Source: Welwitschia mirabilis (taxonomy: Eukaryota; Gnetophyta; Gnetopsida; Welwitschiales). Taken from it: a stretch of DNA of 64,000 bases. This document shows positions 37,932 to 48,859 of this stretch, piece by piece. Location of the stretch: assembly GCA_051453625.1 (NCBI GenBank), contig JBOZIK010000001.1, positions 265,975,826 to 266,039,825 on the forward strand, in the 5' to 3' direction. The position numbers and the translations under genes are program-made. The notes beneath the pieces were generated by a model that saw nothing but the letters and a program-made list of their open reading frames with translations, did no database searches and was not told where the DNA came from. The stretch's first letter is position 1, and the number at the start of each line of letters is the position of its first letter.

Positions 37932-38536
37932 ACGATATGGATTTGGGGAATGATTACGAGTCTTTAACTTATAGCGTTAGGTGAGAAATTACAATATGAT
38001 GGCATTAAATAGGGTATTTTTCATCTTTTATTTGGTAGAAATCATTATGATGAGGCTAATACTTGGCTCTTAGATGTTGTTTCTTTTACTAGTCATTATT
38101 ATAGTCATGTGTCTCCACCATTATCCTCCTCAAGATTGTCACATGTTACTACTGCATGTTGTTTTCATCATCACCACATGTTATCAAAGGTGTAAGTTAT
38201 GTCCAAGGTAAAATCTGATTAAGCCTATAGCTACATTTAACTAGATTTTTTATGATAAGTCAATAACATAAGGCATTATGCTGAGAAGAACTGGTGGTAC
38301 TAAGTGATTTGAATGGCAGCACTAGTGTTTTGAGCTAGATTATCTTGAATTTCAAGCATGTCCTTCAAAGTATGATAAAACATGAAAATGTCATGAACAA
38401 AGGATAAATTCATAATTAATATAGAGAAGTAATAGAAGACATGTTTCTATGATAAAATTGATTATATTAATGTCTTTCATTAAGATAAATTAGTTAATTA
38501 ACTTGATTAGCATGTTAAATTTTACACATTAATACA

Positions 38537-39325
38537 GCTACTAGTTAACAAAGTCCAAACATAGTTTGAAAAAAATTTAGAGAGTGCAACTTATAAGTAG
38601 CAAATTTGACTACCTTGAAAAGTTCATCAAAAAGGGTAAAAGTATCCTTTATAGCTCTTTAAGGATTATTAGAGCTAAGCCATATTGCAGATGTTAAAAA
38701 ATAGAAGTGTTACAATTGTAAGAGGTATAAAAATCTAAAATTAAGTAGAACTTAGAGAACTAAAGATTAAAATGGGAAAATAAGAGGAGGCCAAAAACAT
38801 TTGAACTAAGAATTCAATTGAATTCAAATTTAATTAGTAAATCATAACTATCCTCATCAACAAAACTAATGTCTTAATTTAACCTTTAAATATAAGGAAA
38901 AGACTTGAAAAGAATATCTTAAACTATTTTAAAGCAATCTAAGAATTTAAAGAAGAAAACGTAAAATGTTATAGTGAATAACCTAGAAAAAAGGAAATAC
39001 ACATGTAAATTAAAAAAAAAGAGGATGTGAAATGCAAAGGACAAAGAGTAAAAGTAAAGAAAACTTACCTCCGGTAACTGTGATGTAAAGTGGATAAATA
39101 TGTGATAAAATAAACTTACCTAACCCTATTTATAGGAAAAAAGAATAATCTTTGGTACTTATTGATATGATAGTAGAATTACTAATGATGTGATAGTTAA
39201 CTTAACTTTGATAAGATTGATGAAATGACTAGGAGATAGGTAATGGTATTGAAAAGAATAGGGAAAAAAATAAAGTAAATCATATGGAATCCACTGTAAC
39301 TCTAGGGTAAAGACAAAGATACGTA
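38537..39325. other. Spacer with a minus-strand promoter
   Basis: No coding is recognised between the array edge and the tandem repeats. On the minus strand it contains a TATA box (39134-39127) and, about 60 bases further, GGAGGTAAG, a good 5' splice site. This may be the promoter half of an old LTR whose upstream part is the 100-bp repeat array. Confidence 0.4.
39127..39134 (-). promoter_or_regulatory. TATA box facing left
   Basis: The minus strand reads CCTATAAATAGGGTT, a strong match to plant TATA boxes. It lies about 190 bases downstream (minus strand) of the tandem repeat block at 39326. Confidence 0.55.
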
Positions 39326-39678
39326 TTACAGTACTAATAAGATAGCATCTAGTAATTCTGGATTAATATAGTATTAATGCCAATGGTTGAGAAAGTAAAA
39401 GGATCAATCACACATATAAGGGGGCACTACACTACTAATAAATGCATGTCCTAGTAATCCTAGATTAATTTAGTATTAACATCAGTAGTTAAGAAAGTAA
39501 AAGGAGCAATCAAAGATATAAGAAAGCATTACACCACTGATAAGGTAGACCTTAGTGGCCCTAAATACATATAGTATCAACATGTATAGTTGATGAAATA
39601 AAAGGAGAAATAAAAAATATAAGAAGACATTACACTACTCACAAGAGAGGCCTTAGTGATCCTAAGTGATAACAGTAT
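39326..39678. repeat. About 100-bp tandem repeats, block A
   Basis: Units start near 39326, 39425, 39528 and 39629 with a motif like CATTACACTACTAATAAG and run through ATCCTAGATTAATTTAGTAT and AAGAAAGTAAAAGGAG. The last unit breaks off at AGTAT (39678) and resumes at 43538 after an insertion. Confidence 0.85.
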
Positions 39679-42600
39679 TATAATATCCTCATCTTGACAT
39701 TTAATTATGTAATAAAATTCATTAGCAAGATGTCTTGTTATAGATATAACCTTGTTAGTATGGAATAATATCTAATATTTAGTCTTAATTATGCCAAAAC
39801 TATAATTTAATACTTCCAACATCATATACTCATTAATTATCTAGCATTTTGAACTAAGATTTATAGATTCATAACATATATAAAAGGGTAATATATTCAA
39901 TCTACTTATATTTAGAAAAATGTATTTATATATATTATTATGATTGATGCATTATATCAACTATAGTATGTATTCGTTTATATATATATATATATATGTT
40001 CTTAAGTACACACTTTATATAGGAAGGTACGAATGCACATAATAGTGTAGATTCTCATGGCTAAGGGAATTATGAAGAGTAAATAGTTTTTTGTTTAAGG
40101 CTTTATTCTAGAATTCTTTTATTTCATTAATTTAACATAAGAATAAGGTTAAATTTTATCACCCATTAATGTATAATACCATGACAAATAAGAGTTTTTC
40201 TTAATAAACCATTTTGACATTTTACTTATCTTGGAGGGTTTAACAAATTGAAGAGAAGTTTAATTGAGTATAATTCAACTATAAAGTTGTATATTAAAAT
40301 GGTTACATATTGGACTTGAATCAAGGATCTGTGTTATGCTAACCCATTTTAATAATCATCCCCACCATCACATTACACATGTATGCAATTTGTATTCATA
40401 TCCTCAAAGGGAACTTTGGGTCATGCTAAAACGAATATATTAACATGTGGACTAAATTATGCTCTTTTTATATGAATCAATTTTCAATTTAATTTTACAT
40501 TTCTTTTTATTTATAAAATAATTCCTTTAATTATATAATAAACTGATTAAAATGCTAATTTTAAAGAAGAAGAAAGAGATAATAAGGCACATAAAAGAGG
40601 TAGTAGCTAGGGGGAAATCACGCATGAAGGGGAAAAGATAGAAAAAGAAGGAATAATCATGGGTGTAATGAAATTTTTGATGGCCCTCTTTCATGCTTCT
40701 AAATATCCTCCTTTTATCATAAATATTAAGGTTGTAATTGTGATGGTTTATGGTAGGATAATGAATTTGAAACATAAGGTGAAACAATTTTACTAAAGTT
40801 GCTTTCCCAACTTTATAACAATAAGAAGGCTATTAAAAATGTTGCCTTAAATAATAACTTAGAAAATAGGTCATTCTCTATGCCGTAAGCTAGTTCTACA
40901 TTTGACATGGTTTAAGAAAGAAGAAAGTTTTCATTGAGTGTTTTTAAAACTACTATTAATGGGCATTATTGGGTATTTTAATTGATTTTTTCTCCACATC
41001 TCATTAGTGTTCACTAGGTATAACTTCTTTAGTGGAGGAAATACTACAAATGAAGTCAAAATGGGTTTTAATATTACTATTCATGAAAGTATAGCATTTC
41101 TTAGTCTAAAATAAGTCTAATGCACAGGATGATAGATTATTGCAGTGGAATGGATTGACATCTAAATTTAAGGAAAGGAAAATCAAATCAAGGAGACTCT
41201 AGATTACTTTCATGGCAAAAGCATTAAGCAAAATACACCACAGATAGAAGCAAAAGAACCACTAGGCTCATCAATGCTTGGAGGTTTTGCTATAAGGGAG
41301 ATAGTGTAAAAGTGAAACTTTAGGGTGTAAAAATGAAACTTTAGGCTCATTAAGTAAGTACATAGAGCAATTTACATTACATAGAACATAGACTTTTAAG
41401 AGGAAATAAAAAATTAACAAATTCTAATATAAACTGACAGATGCCAAAACCATCAGATTTCAAGGAGTAAACTTCTAGAATTCTAATTTCCATTGAATAA
41501 ATTGGCCTTTAATTTTTGGACATATAATGTTTTTATGTTCAATTTCTTTTTCCTAAAGCTATATCCTTTTGGAAATGCAAATGAAATAATTTTTTTTTTA
41601 AAAAAGAAAAGTTTGTCTTCATAATTACTAAAACAAAAAGAATTAATGAACCATAGAATGTGTAGAGGGTGGACTAAAATCTATAACCCTCCACTTAATA
41701 AACAATTGTGAATCACTTGTCCTAGGATAGTTCTTGGTAACTATGTAATATAAAAGATAGAAAAATAATCATAATGTTTGTGTATAAACAAAATTTAATT
41801 GGATAAGATATCCATATGTATATATATCCTTTATAATAAAAGTAGAGTATTATCATTGAGAAGGTAATATTGAATATCACATCTTAATAGTAGCTAGCCA
41901 AGTTCATCATTTTCATAAAAATTCAATATTAATATAGCATATAATTTTTAAAAATAAATATTTTTATGGAGAGGGAAGAAGGTAACTATAACTTTCATTT
42001 AAGTTCATAAAATACAAGAGGTGATACAATATGTGTAATTTCCAACAAAATCATAAACTATTTATTATGTTTGGAATAAGCTTGGTTGAAGCCAAATATA
42101 ATTTAAACTAAAACAAATATTACAAATCTTAATACACATAAGGTCCTTCAAATATAAGTGCTATAATATATCAACTTAATAACTATAAAAAAACATGTAG
42201 ATAGCACCCAATTCTTATTATACTCTTTAGTGCTTTTCAGTATCCTTCTTTGTAATAGGTCTTGCACATACATGTATGGTGTAATAACTACATTCATCAT
42301 AGTTTCTTATATTATTCAATACAATAAATAGATAGGAGTAATATTCCTAAGATATAAGGTAAGGAAAAACCAAGACATTTGAGACGTGATCAAGACCTTA
42401 ACATTAATTTAACATTATCTCATTTACTATTGTTTTACAACATATTTCATAATCCAATTGCATGTAAGACAAAGAAATAAAACAATAATATTTATGCACA
42501 TTTTTCTTTTTTCTTCTAGAATTATTGTCTCATGGTCTTGGGACTCACATCAGAACGCATTACAATCTAAAGTTTGAATAATTGATTATCCTAGCTAGTT

Positions 42601-43537
42601 TTAGTTCTCATAATTTATCACCATGTCAATAGTTAATACAAGACACTCACAAGATGGTTCACAAAATGTTAACTATAAAGCTCAACCAAAACTATAAATA
42701 ATAGGATAGTTTAAGATCCATTATTTGTACAAGATTCTTACAACTATAATATAAGTGATACACAATAAGAATAAGTTCTATAAACCACTAAACGATTATA
42801 TAAGATACTAATAGGAAGCTTCAAGATCATATGATTATTACTCACAAACATTTTAGACATGGAAGATAATACAAGAAACACTAAAATCATACAAGTAATA
42901 GAAGGAGGATCCTTGACCATACTTGTTCTAAAGCGAGGTCCACAAGTACTACTAATTGTTTCTAAGGCTTCAATACATTTACAATCATAAGGTCTGCATC
43001 TATTACTCTAATAGCTCAAGGGATTAGATGTTTATAATTAAAGACTAATAGGAAGGATTAAGTGTCTACAAGTAGTTTAAATTCCCCTAAGCCATTCTTT
43101 CCAAGTCTGGCCATTTGGTATAAATAATAATATCATAATACTACTAAATAAATTTAACTTCATAAAATCAATAACATAAGTAAATACTTCAAAGCACATA
43201 TAATTGCTTTTTCATGAATAAGACAATATTAAAAGAAATTTATACTAAAACTATAGCTAATTTTCAAAATAAGTCAAGTAATCTAATTCTAAACTACAAG
43301 AATAGAAAATCATTCAATAGTAATGGTAAATTCCATAGTTAACTTAATCTTTTAATTAATTTACTAAAAGTAATACATATGCAAATATTTAGTTTTACAA
43401 TTGCTATTATTATTTTCATTATTTTTAAATAATTAGCAACTAAACTTCTTATTATTATTATAGACATTCGAATATTTAATTATTTATCTAATTAACTAGT
43501 AAGGTTTTCTAATGTTAGAAAAAATCTAGACATGACA
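39679..43537 (+). mobile_element. Solo-LTR-like insertion X, 3.86 kb
   Basis: It begins TATAATATCC (compare TGTAACATCC of insertion Y) and ends ATCTAGACATGACA. AGTAT precedes it at 39674-39678 and follows it at 43538-43542, and removing it restores the tandem unit. Terminal sequences of this kind (TGTNACATCC...GTGACA) are usual for chromovirus LTRs. No coding is recognised inside. Its strand is uncertain because the ends are nearly palindromic. It is longer than Y and may hold a further insertion. Confidence 0.65.
39979..39997. repeat. (TA)n microsatellite
   Basis: About 19 bases of alternating TA lie within insertion X. Confidence 0.9.
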
Positions 43538-43542
43538 AGTAT

Positions 43543-44164
43543 CAACCTCAACAATCAAGAAATTAAAAATATCAATTAGAAATGTATGGTAGTGTTATAT
43601 TACTAACATAATAAGCCCCACTAATCCTAGATTAGTATAATATTGATCTCAATAATTCATGAAGTAAAAGAATGAACCTGTAATACAAGTGAATGTTACA
43701 TTACTAACATGGCATTCTAAAATAGTTACATAGTAAAGCAAAGATGACTTAAGTAGTTTCAGAATTGAAATACTAAACCAATAATATAAGGGAGCACCAC
43801 ACTACTAATATGGTAGCCCAAGATGATTACATAATGAAGTAATAATTATCTAAGTAGTTTTAGAGATCAAATACTAAACCATTAATATAGGGAAACACCA
43901 TATGACTAACATGATAATCCAAAATGATTACACAATGAAGTAATAATTATCTAAGTAGTTTTAGAGATCAAATATTAAAATGTTCACATAGTAAAGGAAT
44001 AATTATCTAAGTAGTCTAAGAAGTTAAATGCTGAATTAGTAGTATAACGGAGTACCACACTACTAATAAGATAGCTCAAAATGATCACATAGTGAAGTAA
44101 TGATGACATAAGTAGCTTAAGAGGACAAATATTAAACCAATAATATAATAAAATATTGACTATT
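43543..44164. repeat. About 100-bp tandem repeats, block B
   Basis: Units start near 43596, 43694, 43795, 43896 and 44052 with CACTACTAATATGG-like motifs, each followed by AAAATGATTACA and CTAAGTAGTT. A shortened unit lies near 43980. The block ends at CTATT (44160-44164), where the copia composite is inserted. Confidence 0.85.
44160..44164. other. Target-site duplication CTATT, left
   Basis: It is directly before the first copia LTR and matches 56752-56756 directly after the third LTR. The middle LTR (47618-48796) is not flanked by it. Confidence 0.82.
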
Positions 44165-45339
44165 TGTTAGAATTTTATATTACCAATTGATGTCAAACTG
44201 ATATGACCTTTGTAGAATGAAATGTGATTTTACAGATGCAAGAAACTAAAGGAGCCATATCCAAAAGATAGTCAAGGTTTGGACATGTTCTAATTAAAGT
44301 AACCTGATTTTCTATCCAAGATTGAACTTAGAAATACTCATTTTGGACTACTTTATTAGGGGTTGATTAGATTTTTTGAGGGGCAGACCAAATCTAAAAA
44401 TGCATTCTTCATGCTTCTCCATATGTAGTATGTCATATGGAGTTGACTGGAGTCATTTGGGGTTGAATAGGCCTAGAGAAAAGTAGTTGACTAAATTTTA
44501 GATGGAGTTAACCAAACCAAGTAACGTGAGTTGCTCAAGTCAACCTAATGAAAAAGGGGATGATCGAATCAAGTGATATGAGTTACTCAGGTCAATCGGA
44601 TGTTTTGAGGGATTAACCACTCAGAGCAAAAGTGGAAATTTTCAAATATTTTTCTAACCATCATTTTCTCAAATTTATCCATTTTAAATGTTAGGTTTCT
44701 TTTTAACTATCTAACATTTATATTTTGGGCAAATCTATTTAAAGAGACAACACTCAGAAATTTAGCATGCTTAAGATCGAATAGATTTTAAAAAAGGATA
44801 TTACACTCTTGATCTAAAGAGCTTATCTTTGTAACATTATTCTTCTATCACTCAGCACTTAGGTGGATGCTAAATCTAAGCAATAAGGCTCTGTTATTAG
44901 TTATTGCATTTGAGTAATATAGAACATAGAGACTTCATTTCTTCACTCATCCTTATGCATTTTATTGAGGTTAAGACTTAGCCTACAAAAGTGCGTTTTG
45001 TGGAGGTTGAAACTTAGCCTATAAAAGTCTAGTCTATAAAGGTTGATATTTAGCCTAAAAAATTCTGCTTTATAATTTTGAAGGTTATCCTTAAAAACCT
45101 GATGAATAGTAAAGCAACATAAATTTAAAATAGTCTTAATTATTAACTATCTTCTAAGAGTGGAGTAGGATGTATCTCAAACCACTATAAATCTTATCTT
45201 GTGCATTTCTTTATTTTCACTTTTGAGTTTGATTTGTTATATGTTTTTTTGTTATAATTTCTTTATTAGGTAGTAATAATTATTTAAATTTTTTGGGAGT
45301 CCTATTCAACCCTTCCCCTCAAGGGTTCTTAATCCTACA
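44165..45339 (+). repeat. copia LTR a
   Basis: It is 1175 bp long, starts TGTTAGAATTTT and ends AATCCTACA. It has a TATA-like TATTTAAA at 44736-44743 and three copies of a unit of about 36 bp (AGACTTAGCCTACAAAAGT) near 44965-45085. Confidence 0.9.
44736..44743 (+). promoter_or_regulatory. TATA-like box in LTR a
   Basis: CTATTTAAAGAGA occurs at the same place in LTR b (48206-48213). LTR c has lost it by a small deletion. Confidence 0.5.
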
Positions 45340-45341
45340 TT

Positions 45342-45353
45342 TGGTATCAGAAC
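45342..45353 (+). promoter_or_regulatory. Primer site, tRNA-iMet type
   Basis: TGGTATCAGAAC, two bases after the LTR end CCTACA, matches the consensus TGGTATCAGAGC at 11 of 12 bases. Confidence 0.9.
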
Positions 45354-45409
45354 TCCAAGTTGAGTTAACACAAAGATTTTAATCAATCTTAAACTCAATA
45401 AGCCTAGCC

Positions 45410-46929
45410 ATGAGTTTTATAACAAAAGGTCTTTCTATTTCTAGGCCTCTATGGTTTGATAGAACAAACTATGGATATTGGAAGAATAAAATGAAAATAT
45501 TTTTAAGATCTCTTGATATATATTATGAGGATATGTTGATCATAGGTTATACCCTTCCTATCATAACTCAAAATAATGTTAAGGTCAATTGTATAGTAGT
45601 ATTGAAACAAAACAATAAATGGAATGAATTAGATAAAGCTAATGCTACTATTTATGATTATACTTTGAATGTAATTTTTTGTGCTATAACTATAGATGAG
45701 TTCAAAAGAATAGTGAACTATGAGACTGCTAAAGAAGCATGGGATATTATTGCTATTTCTTTTAAAGGGACATCCACTATCAAGCAAGTAAAGATGTAGA
45801 TGTTGATTACAAAATTTGAAGATATTATGATGGATGATGAAGATACTATTTAATAATTCTTTTCTAGCCTAACAGACATTATGAACTCCATGGTAAGCCT
45901 TTGAGAAAAGATGGAGAAAGCCAAGATAGTAAGGAAGGTTTTAAGATCCCTTCCTAAGAGATTTAAACCAAAGATGACTACTATTGAAGAAAGTAAAGAT
46001 CTCAACAAGATGCCACTAGATGAACTACAATGCATTCTTCAAACTTATGAGTTAAAATTTTTAAGAATAGAAAGAAGAGTTTTTATTTCAAAAGTATGCA
46101 GGAAGATATTAAAAGTAATAGGTCAAAAGATGAATTAAATAAAATAGCTCTTTTAGTAAGAAAATTTAAAGCATATTTATTAACAAGCATAGATAGAGAA
46201 TTCAACAATAGTTTTAGGCATATGAAAAACAATGGAATCAATAATATGAAACTAAAGGACTTAAAGAAGCCTTCACTAGTAACCACTAGGAATAACCTTG
46301 AAGAACATGAAGAAAAAAGCTCATATGAAGAATCTGAGGAAGATGAAACATTATCTTTTATGGCACTTGTGAACTCCACTACTTAGTCATCAAAACTCAA
46401 TGAGCATGATGATTTGAACATGAGTGAAGATGAAGAAGACAAAGATCTTTAAGAAACATGTTATGAACTATATCAAGAATGTGAAAGGCATGCTGTAAAA
46501 TTTGACAAATTGAACAATATCATCAAGGATTTGAGAAGGGAGAACGAAGTTGTAAATCAAAGATATAAAGAGATTCAAGAATAAAACACAAGTCTTATAA
46601 TGAATTTAAGATAATATTCACAAGTATTAATTATATTTATAAAAGGATCAAAGAAAGTTAAGAAGATGCTTGTATTGGGATAACTTACACATGATAAAAA
46701 GAGTATTATATTTAAAGGCAATACTACATCAACTTCATCCCATAAGATGAGTATTAAAGGTAAAACATTTTCTACTAGAAATGTCACTTTTCATTTTTGT
46801 CGTAAATTTGATTATTTAAAATTTAGCTGTCCATATAGAAAAATTATGTATTTTTCAAACATTAATGCATGGTCATTTAAATTTGTTTCCAAACAAGTCT
46901 CCACTCCAAAGTCAAAAAAAACCATATGA
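45410..46929 (+). pseudogene. gag: copia gag (UBN2-type), broken
   Basis: The ATG at 45410 opens a frame with SRPLWFDRTNYGYWKNKM, the classic copia gag start, then NYETAKEAWDIIAISFKGT and, after a stop at 45797 (Gln in relatives), LITKFEDI. It continues KVLRSLPKRFKPKMTTIEES and DELQCILQTYE. A frameshift near 46080-46095 leads to an acidic, Ser-Glu-rich segment (EEKSSYEESEEDETLSFMAL) and a coiled-coil-like stretch near 46440-46560. The zinc knuckle (FHFCRKFDYLKFSC, 46789-46830) has lost its first Cys and its His. The tail Lys-Lys-Thr-Ile before the stop at 46927 is where SIRE-type gag ends. The expected protease does not follow. Confidence 0.9.
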
Positions 46930-47605
46930 GTAAAAGCTAACAATTTAGAGTCTTTTTTATCTAAGAAAATTTCAACGTTAACAATAGTTTATTATTTTGA
47001 TTAATTATTGTTTATTACAAATTTTTTCACCCTAAATCATCAATTGTTGTAATATGACGTGCTTCGTAGAACCATCATTGTGATATTTACCTTGTTACTA
47101 GATTTTCATCTTAATGATAATTGTTTTGTGAAGATCTATCTATAAGTTTTTAATATTTTGATGTTTCACTTTGTAATTAAATCTTATTATCATAAACATA
47201 ATAGGAGTTTGTAATATTTTATAATGAATTGAAAATTATCATCTCATTTACATACTTGCTTTGAAACTCTATCATGATTATTATTATTTTTTTCATACAT
47301 ATATATATGACATAAAGTTAGGAAAAGAAAATATAATATTTCTCATCACATGTCTAAGGTTTATAGATCTTTATTATCCTTTATCATTGATGTCAAAAGG
47401 AAAAGAAAAAAAATTGTATTATCAAAATTGTTTTATTTTAGAAATATCTTTTCCTTAAAAGACAAGACACCCTTTACTTAATATTATTTATATGGCTTTG
47501 TGAAAGAGGGATCTTTTATTATGTAGATTGATGAAAGAAAGAGCTTAAAAATGAAATATTTATATGATCTTGAAATCACTTTTTTTTTTTTTAACCATCA
47601 ATGTC
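46930..47605 (+). other. 3' region of the copia element, no pol
   Basis: After gag only about 680 bases remain before the polypurine tract. They are AT-rich with short broken frames. A complete copia element has some 3.5-4 kb of protease-integrase-RT-RNase H here. The last 110 bases recur at 55347-55456 before LTR c. Confidence 0.7.
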
Positions 47606-47617
47606 AAAGGGAAAGAT
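47606..47617 (+). promoter_or_regulatory. Polypurine tract of the copia element
   Basis: AAAGGGAAAGAT stands directly before TGTTAG of LTR b. The same tract precedes LTR c at 55445-55456. Confidence 0.82.
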
Positions 47618-48796
47618 TGTTAGAATATTATATGACCAGTTGATGTAAAACTAATATGATATTTATAGAATGAAATGTGATTTTATAGATGCAAGAAAGT
47701 GAAGGATCCATATTCAAAAAAGAGCCAAGATTTGGACATGTTTTGATTAAAGTAACTTCATTTTCGGTCCAAGGACTTAATATAGAGTTCAATCAAACCT
47801 AAAAACACACATTTTGGACTTTTTCATATAGGGTTGATTATATATTTATGGGGTCGATCAGACCTCAAAATGCATTTTTTAAGTTTCTTCAAATGCACTA
47901 TATGATTTGGAGTCGATTAAACTTATGTGGAGTTGATCAAACATGAACAAAAGTAGTCGATTGAATTTTAGATGGGGTTGAATAAATCAACTAATGTGAG
48001 TTACTTGAGTTGACCTAATAAAAAAAGGAAATGATTGAATTAGGTGATGTGAGTCACTTGGATTAATCAGATGTTTTAACGGGTCAACCAATTAGAATAG
48101 AGGTGTAAATTTTCAAATATTTTTTAACTATTATTTCACTTAATCTATCCATTACAAATGTTAGATTGCCTTTCAACTATCTAATGACTATATTTTAGGG
48201 AACTCTATTTAAAGAGATCATACTCAAAAACTTAAGATCAAATAAAAAAATTTTAAAAAAGGAGGTTACACTCTTAATCTAAAAAGCTTATCTTTGTAAC
48301 ATCACTCTTCTCTCACTTAGCACTTACCTTTGTATTAAATCTATGTAATAAGGCTCCATTATTAGGTCTTGAATTTGAGTGAATTAGAGCATAAAGGCTT
48401 TATTTCCTTACTCATCCTTATACATTTTGCGAAGGTTGAGACTTAGCCTACAAAAGTCTATTTTATGAAGATTAAGGCTTAGCCTGAAAAAGTCCATTTT
48501 GTAAGGTTGAAGGTTATCCTTAAAAACCTGGTGGATAGTGAAGCAATAAAGATCTAAAAGAGTCTTGATTATTGACTGTCTTCTAAGAGTGGAGTAGGTT
48601 CTATCCCTAACCACTATAAATCCTATCTTATGTATTATTTTGATTTTACTTTTTAAGTTTATTTCATTATATGTTTTTATGTCATAATTGTTTTATTGGA
48701 TAATAATAACTGTTTATATTTTTTAAAAGTCCTATCCATACCCTTCCCCTTCCCTTGCCTTCCCACACCCCACTTTTAGGGTTCAAGATCCTACAC
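47618..48796 (+). repeat. copia LTR b, the central LTR
   Basis: It is 1179 bp, TGTTAGAATATT to ATCCTACA, collinear with LTR a. It has two copies of the 36-bp unit near 48430-48510. The five bases after it (CTTGT) are closer to the start of the primer region after LTR a (TTTGG) than to flanking repeat DNA, which fits a second internal region beginning here. The gap follows at 48801. Confidence 0.88.
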
Positions 48797-48800
48797 TTGT

Positions 48801-48859
48801 NNNNNNNNNNNNNNNNNNNNNNNNNNNNNNNNNNNNNNNNNNNNNNNNNNNNNNNNNNN
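48801..48859. other. Assembly gap, 59 N
   Basis: It lies between the end of copia LTR b and minus-strand gypsy gag, and hides the junction of the nested gypsy block. Confidence 0.95.

Larger units (their letters stand above)
16336..38536 (-). mobile_element. LTR-sharing tandem array of gag-protease gypsy elements
   Basis: Four LTRs (16336-17712, 22497-23870, 28642-29988, 34671-38536) alternate with three internal regions, with a repeat step of about 6.03-6.16 kb. LTRs 2-4 have a tRNA-Asp-type primer site on their left, and LTRs 1-3 have the internal 3' end with a purine tract (minus strand) on their right. All units therefore run head to tail on the minus strand and share LTRs. Each internal region has gag and an aspartyl protease of the Athila/Tat-like type but no RT, RNase H or integrase that I can find. 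The copies are well diverged from each other. I found no matching target duplication at the outer ends. Confidence 0.85.
34671..38536 (-). repeat. Array LTR 4, split by a copia insertion
   Basis: 34671-35203 matches the left part of LTR 3, and 37932-38536 matches its last 604 bases. About 210 bases of LTR between them are missing or lie in the 100-N gap at 35204-35303. To the right of 38536 the sequence (GCTACTAG) does not match an internal region, so this is the outer 5' LTR of the array. Confidence 0.8.

Noticed and set aside
16331-38541. Target duplication around the whole gypsy array
   Set aside because: The five bases left of LTR 1 (TGAAG) and right of LTR 4 (GCTAC) do not match.
40527-40787. 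Minus-strand frame of 86 codons
   Set aside because: A Phe-, Ile- and His-rich peptide without family resemblance, inside the solo-LTR-like insertion X.
39326-44164. CRISPR-like array in the regular repeats
   Set aside because: The repeats of about 100 bp are contiguous and diverged, with no unique spacers, in plant DNA.
45850-46379. Minus-strand frames of 61 and 98 codons
   Set aside because: They are antisense shadows of the copia gag at 45410-46929, whose plus-strand frame has clear family motifs.
44160-48801. Simple two-LTR copia element ending at LTR b
   Set aside because: CTATT on the left compares with CTTGT after LTR b (three of five), but matches exactly after LTR c, so the outer pair is a-c.
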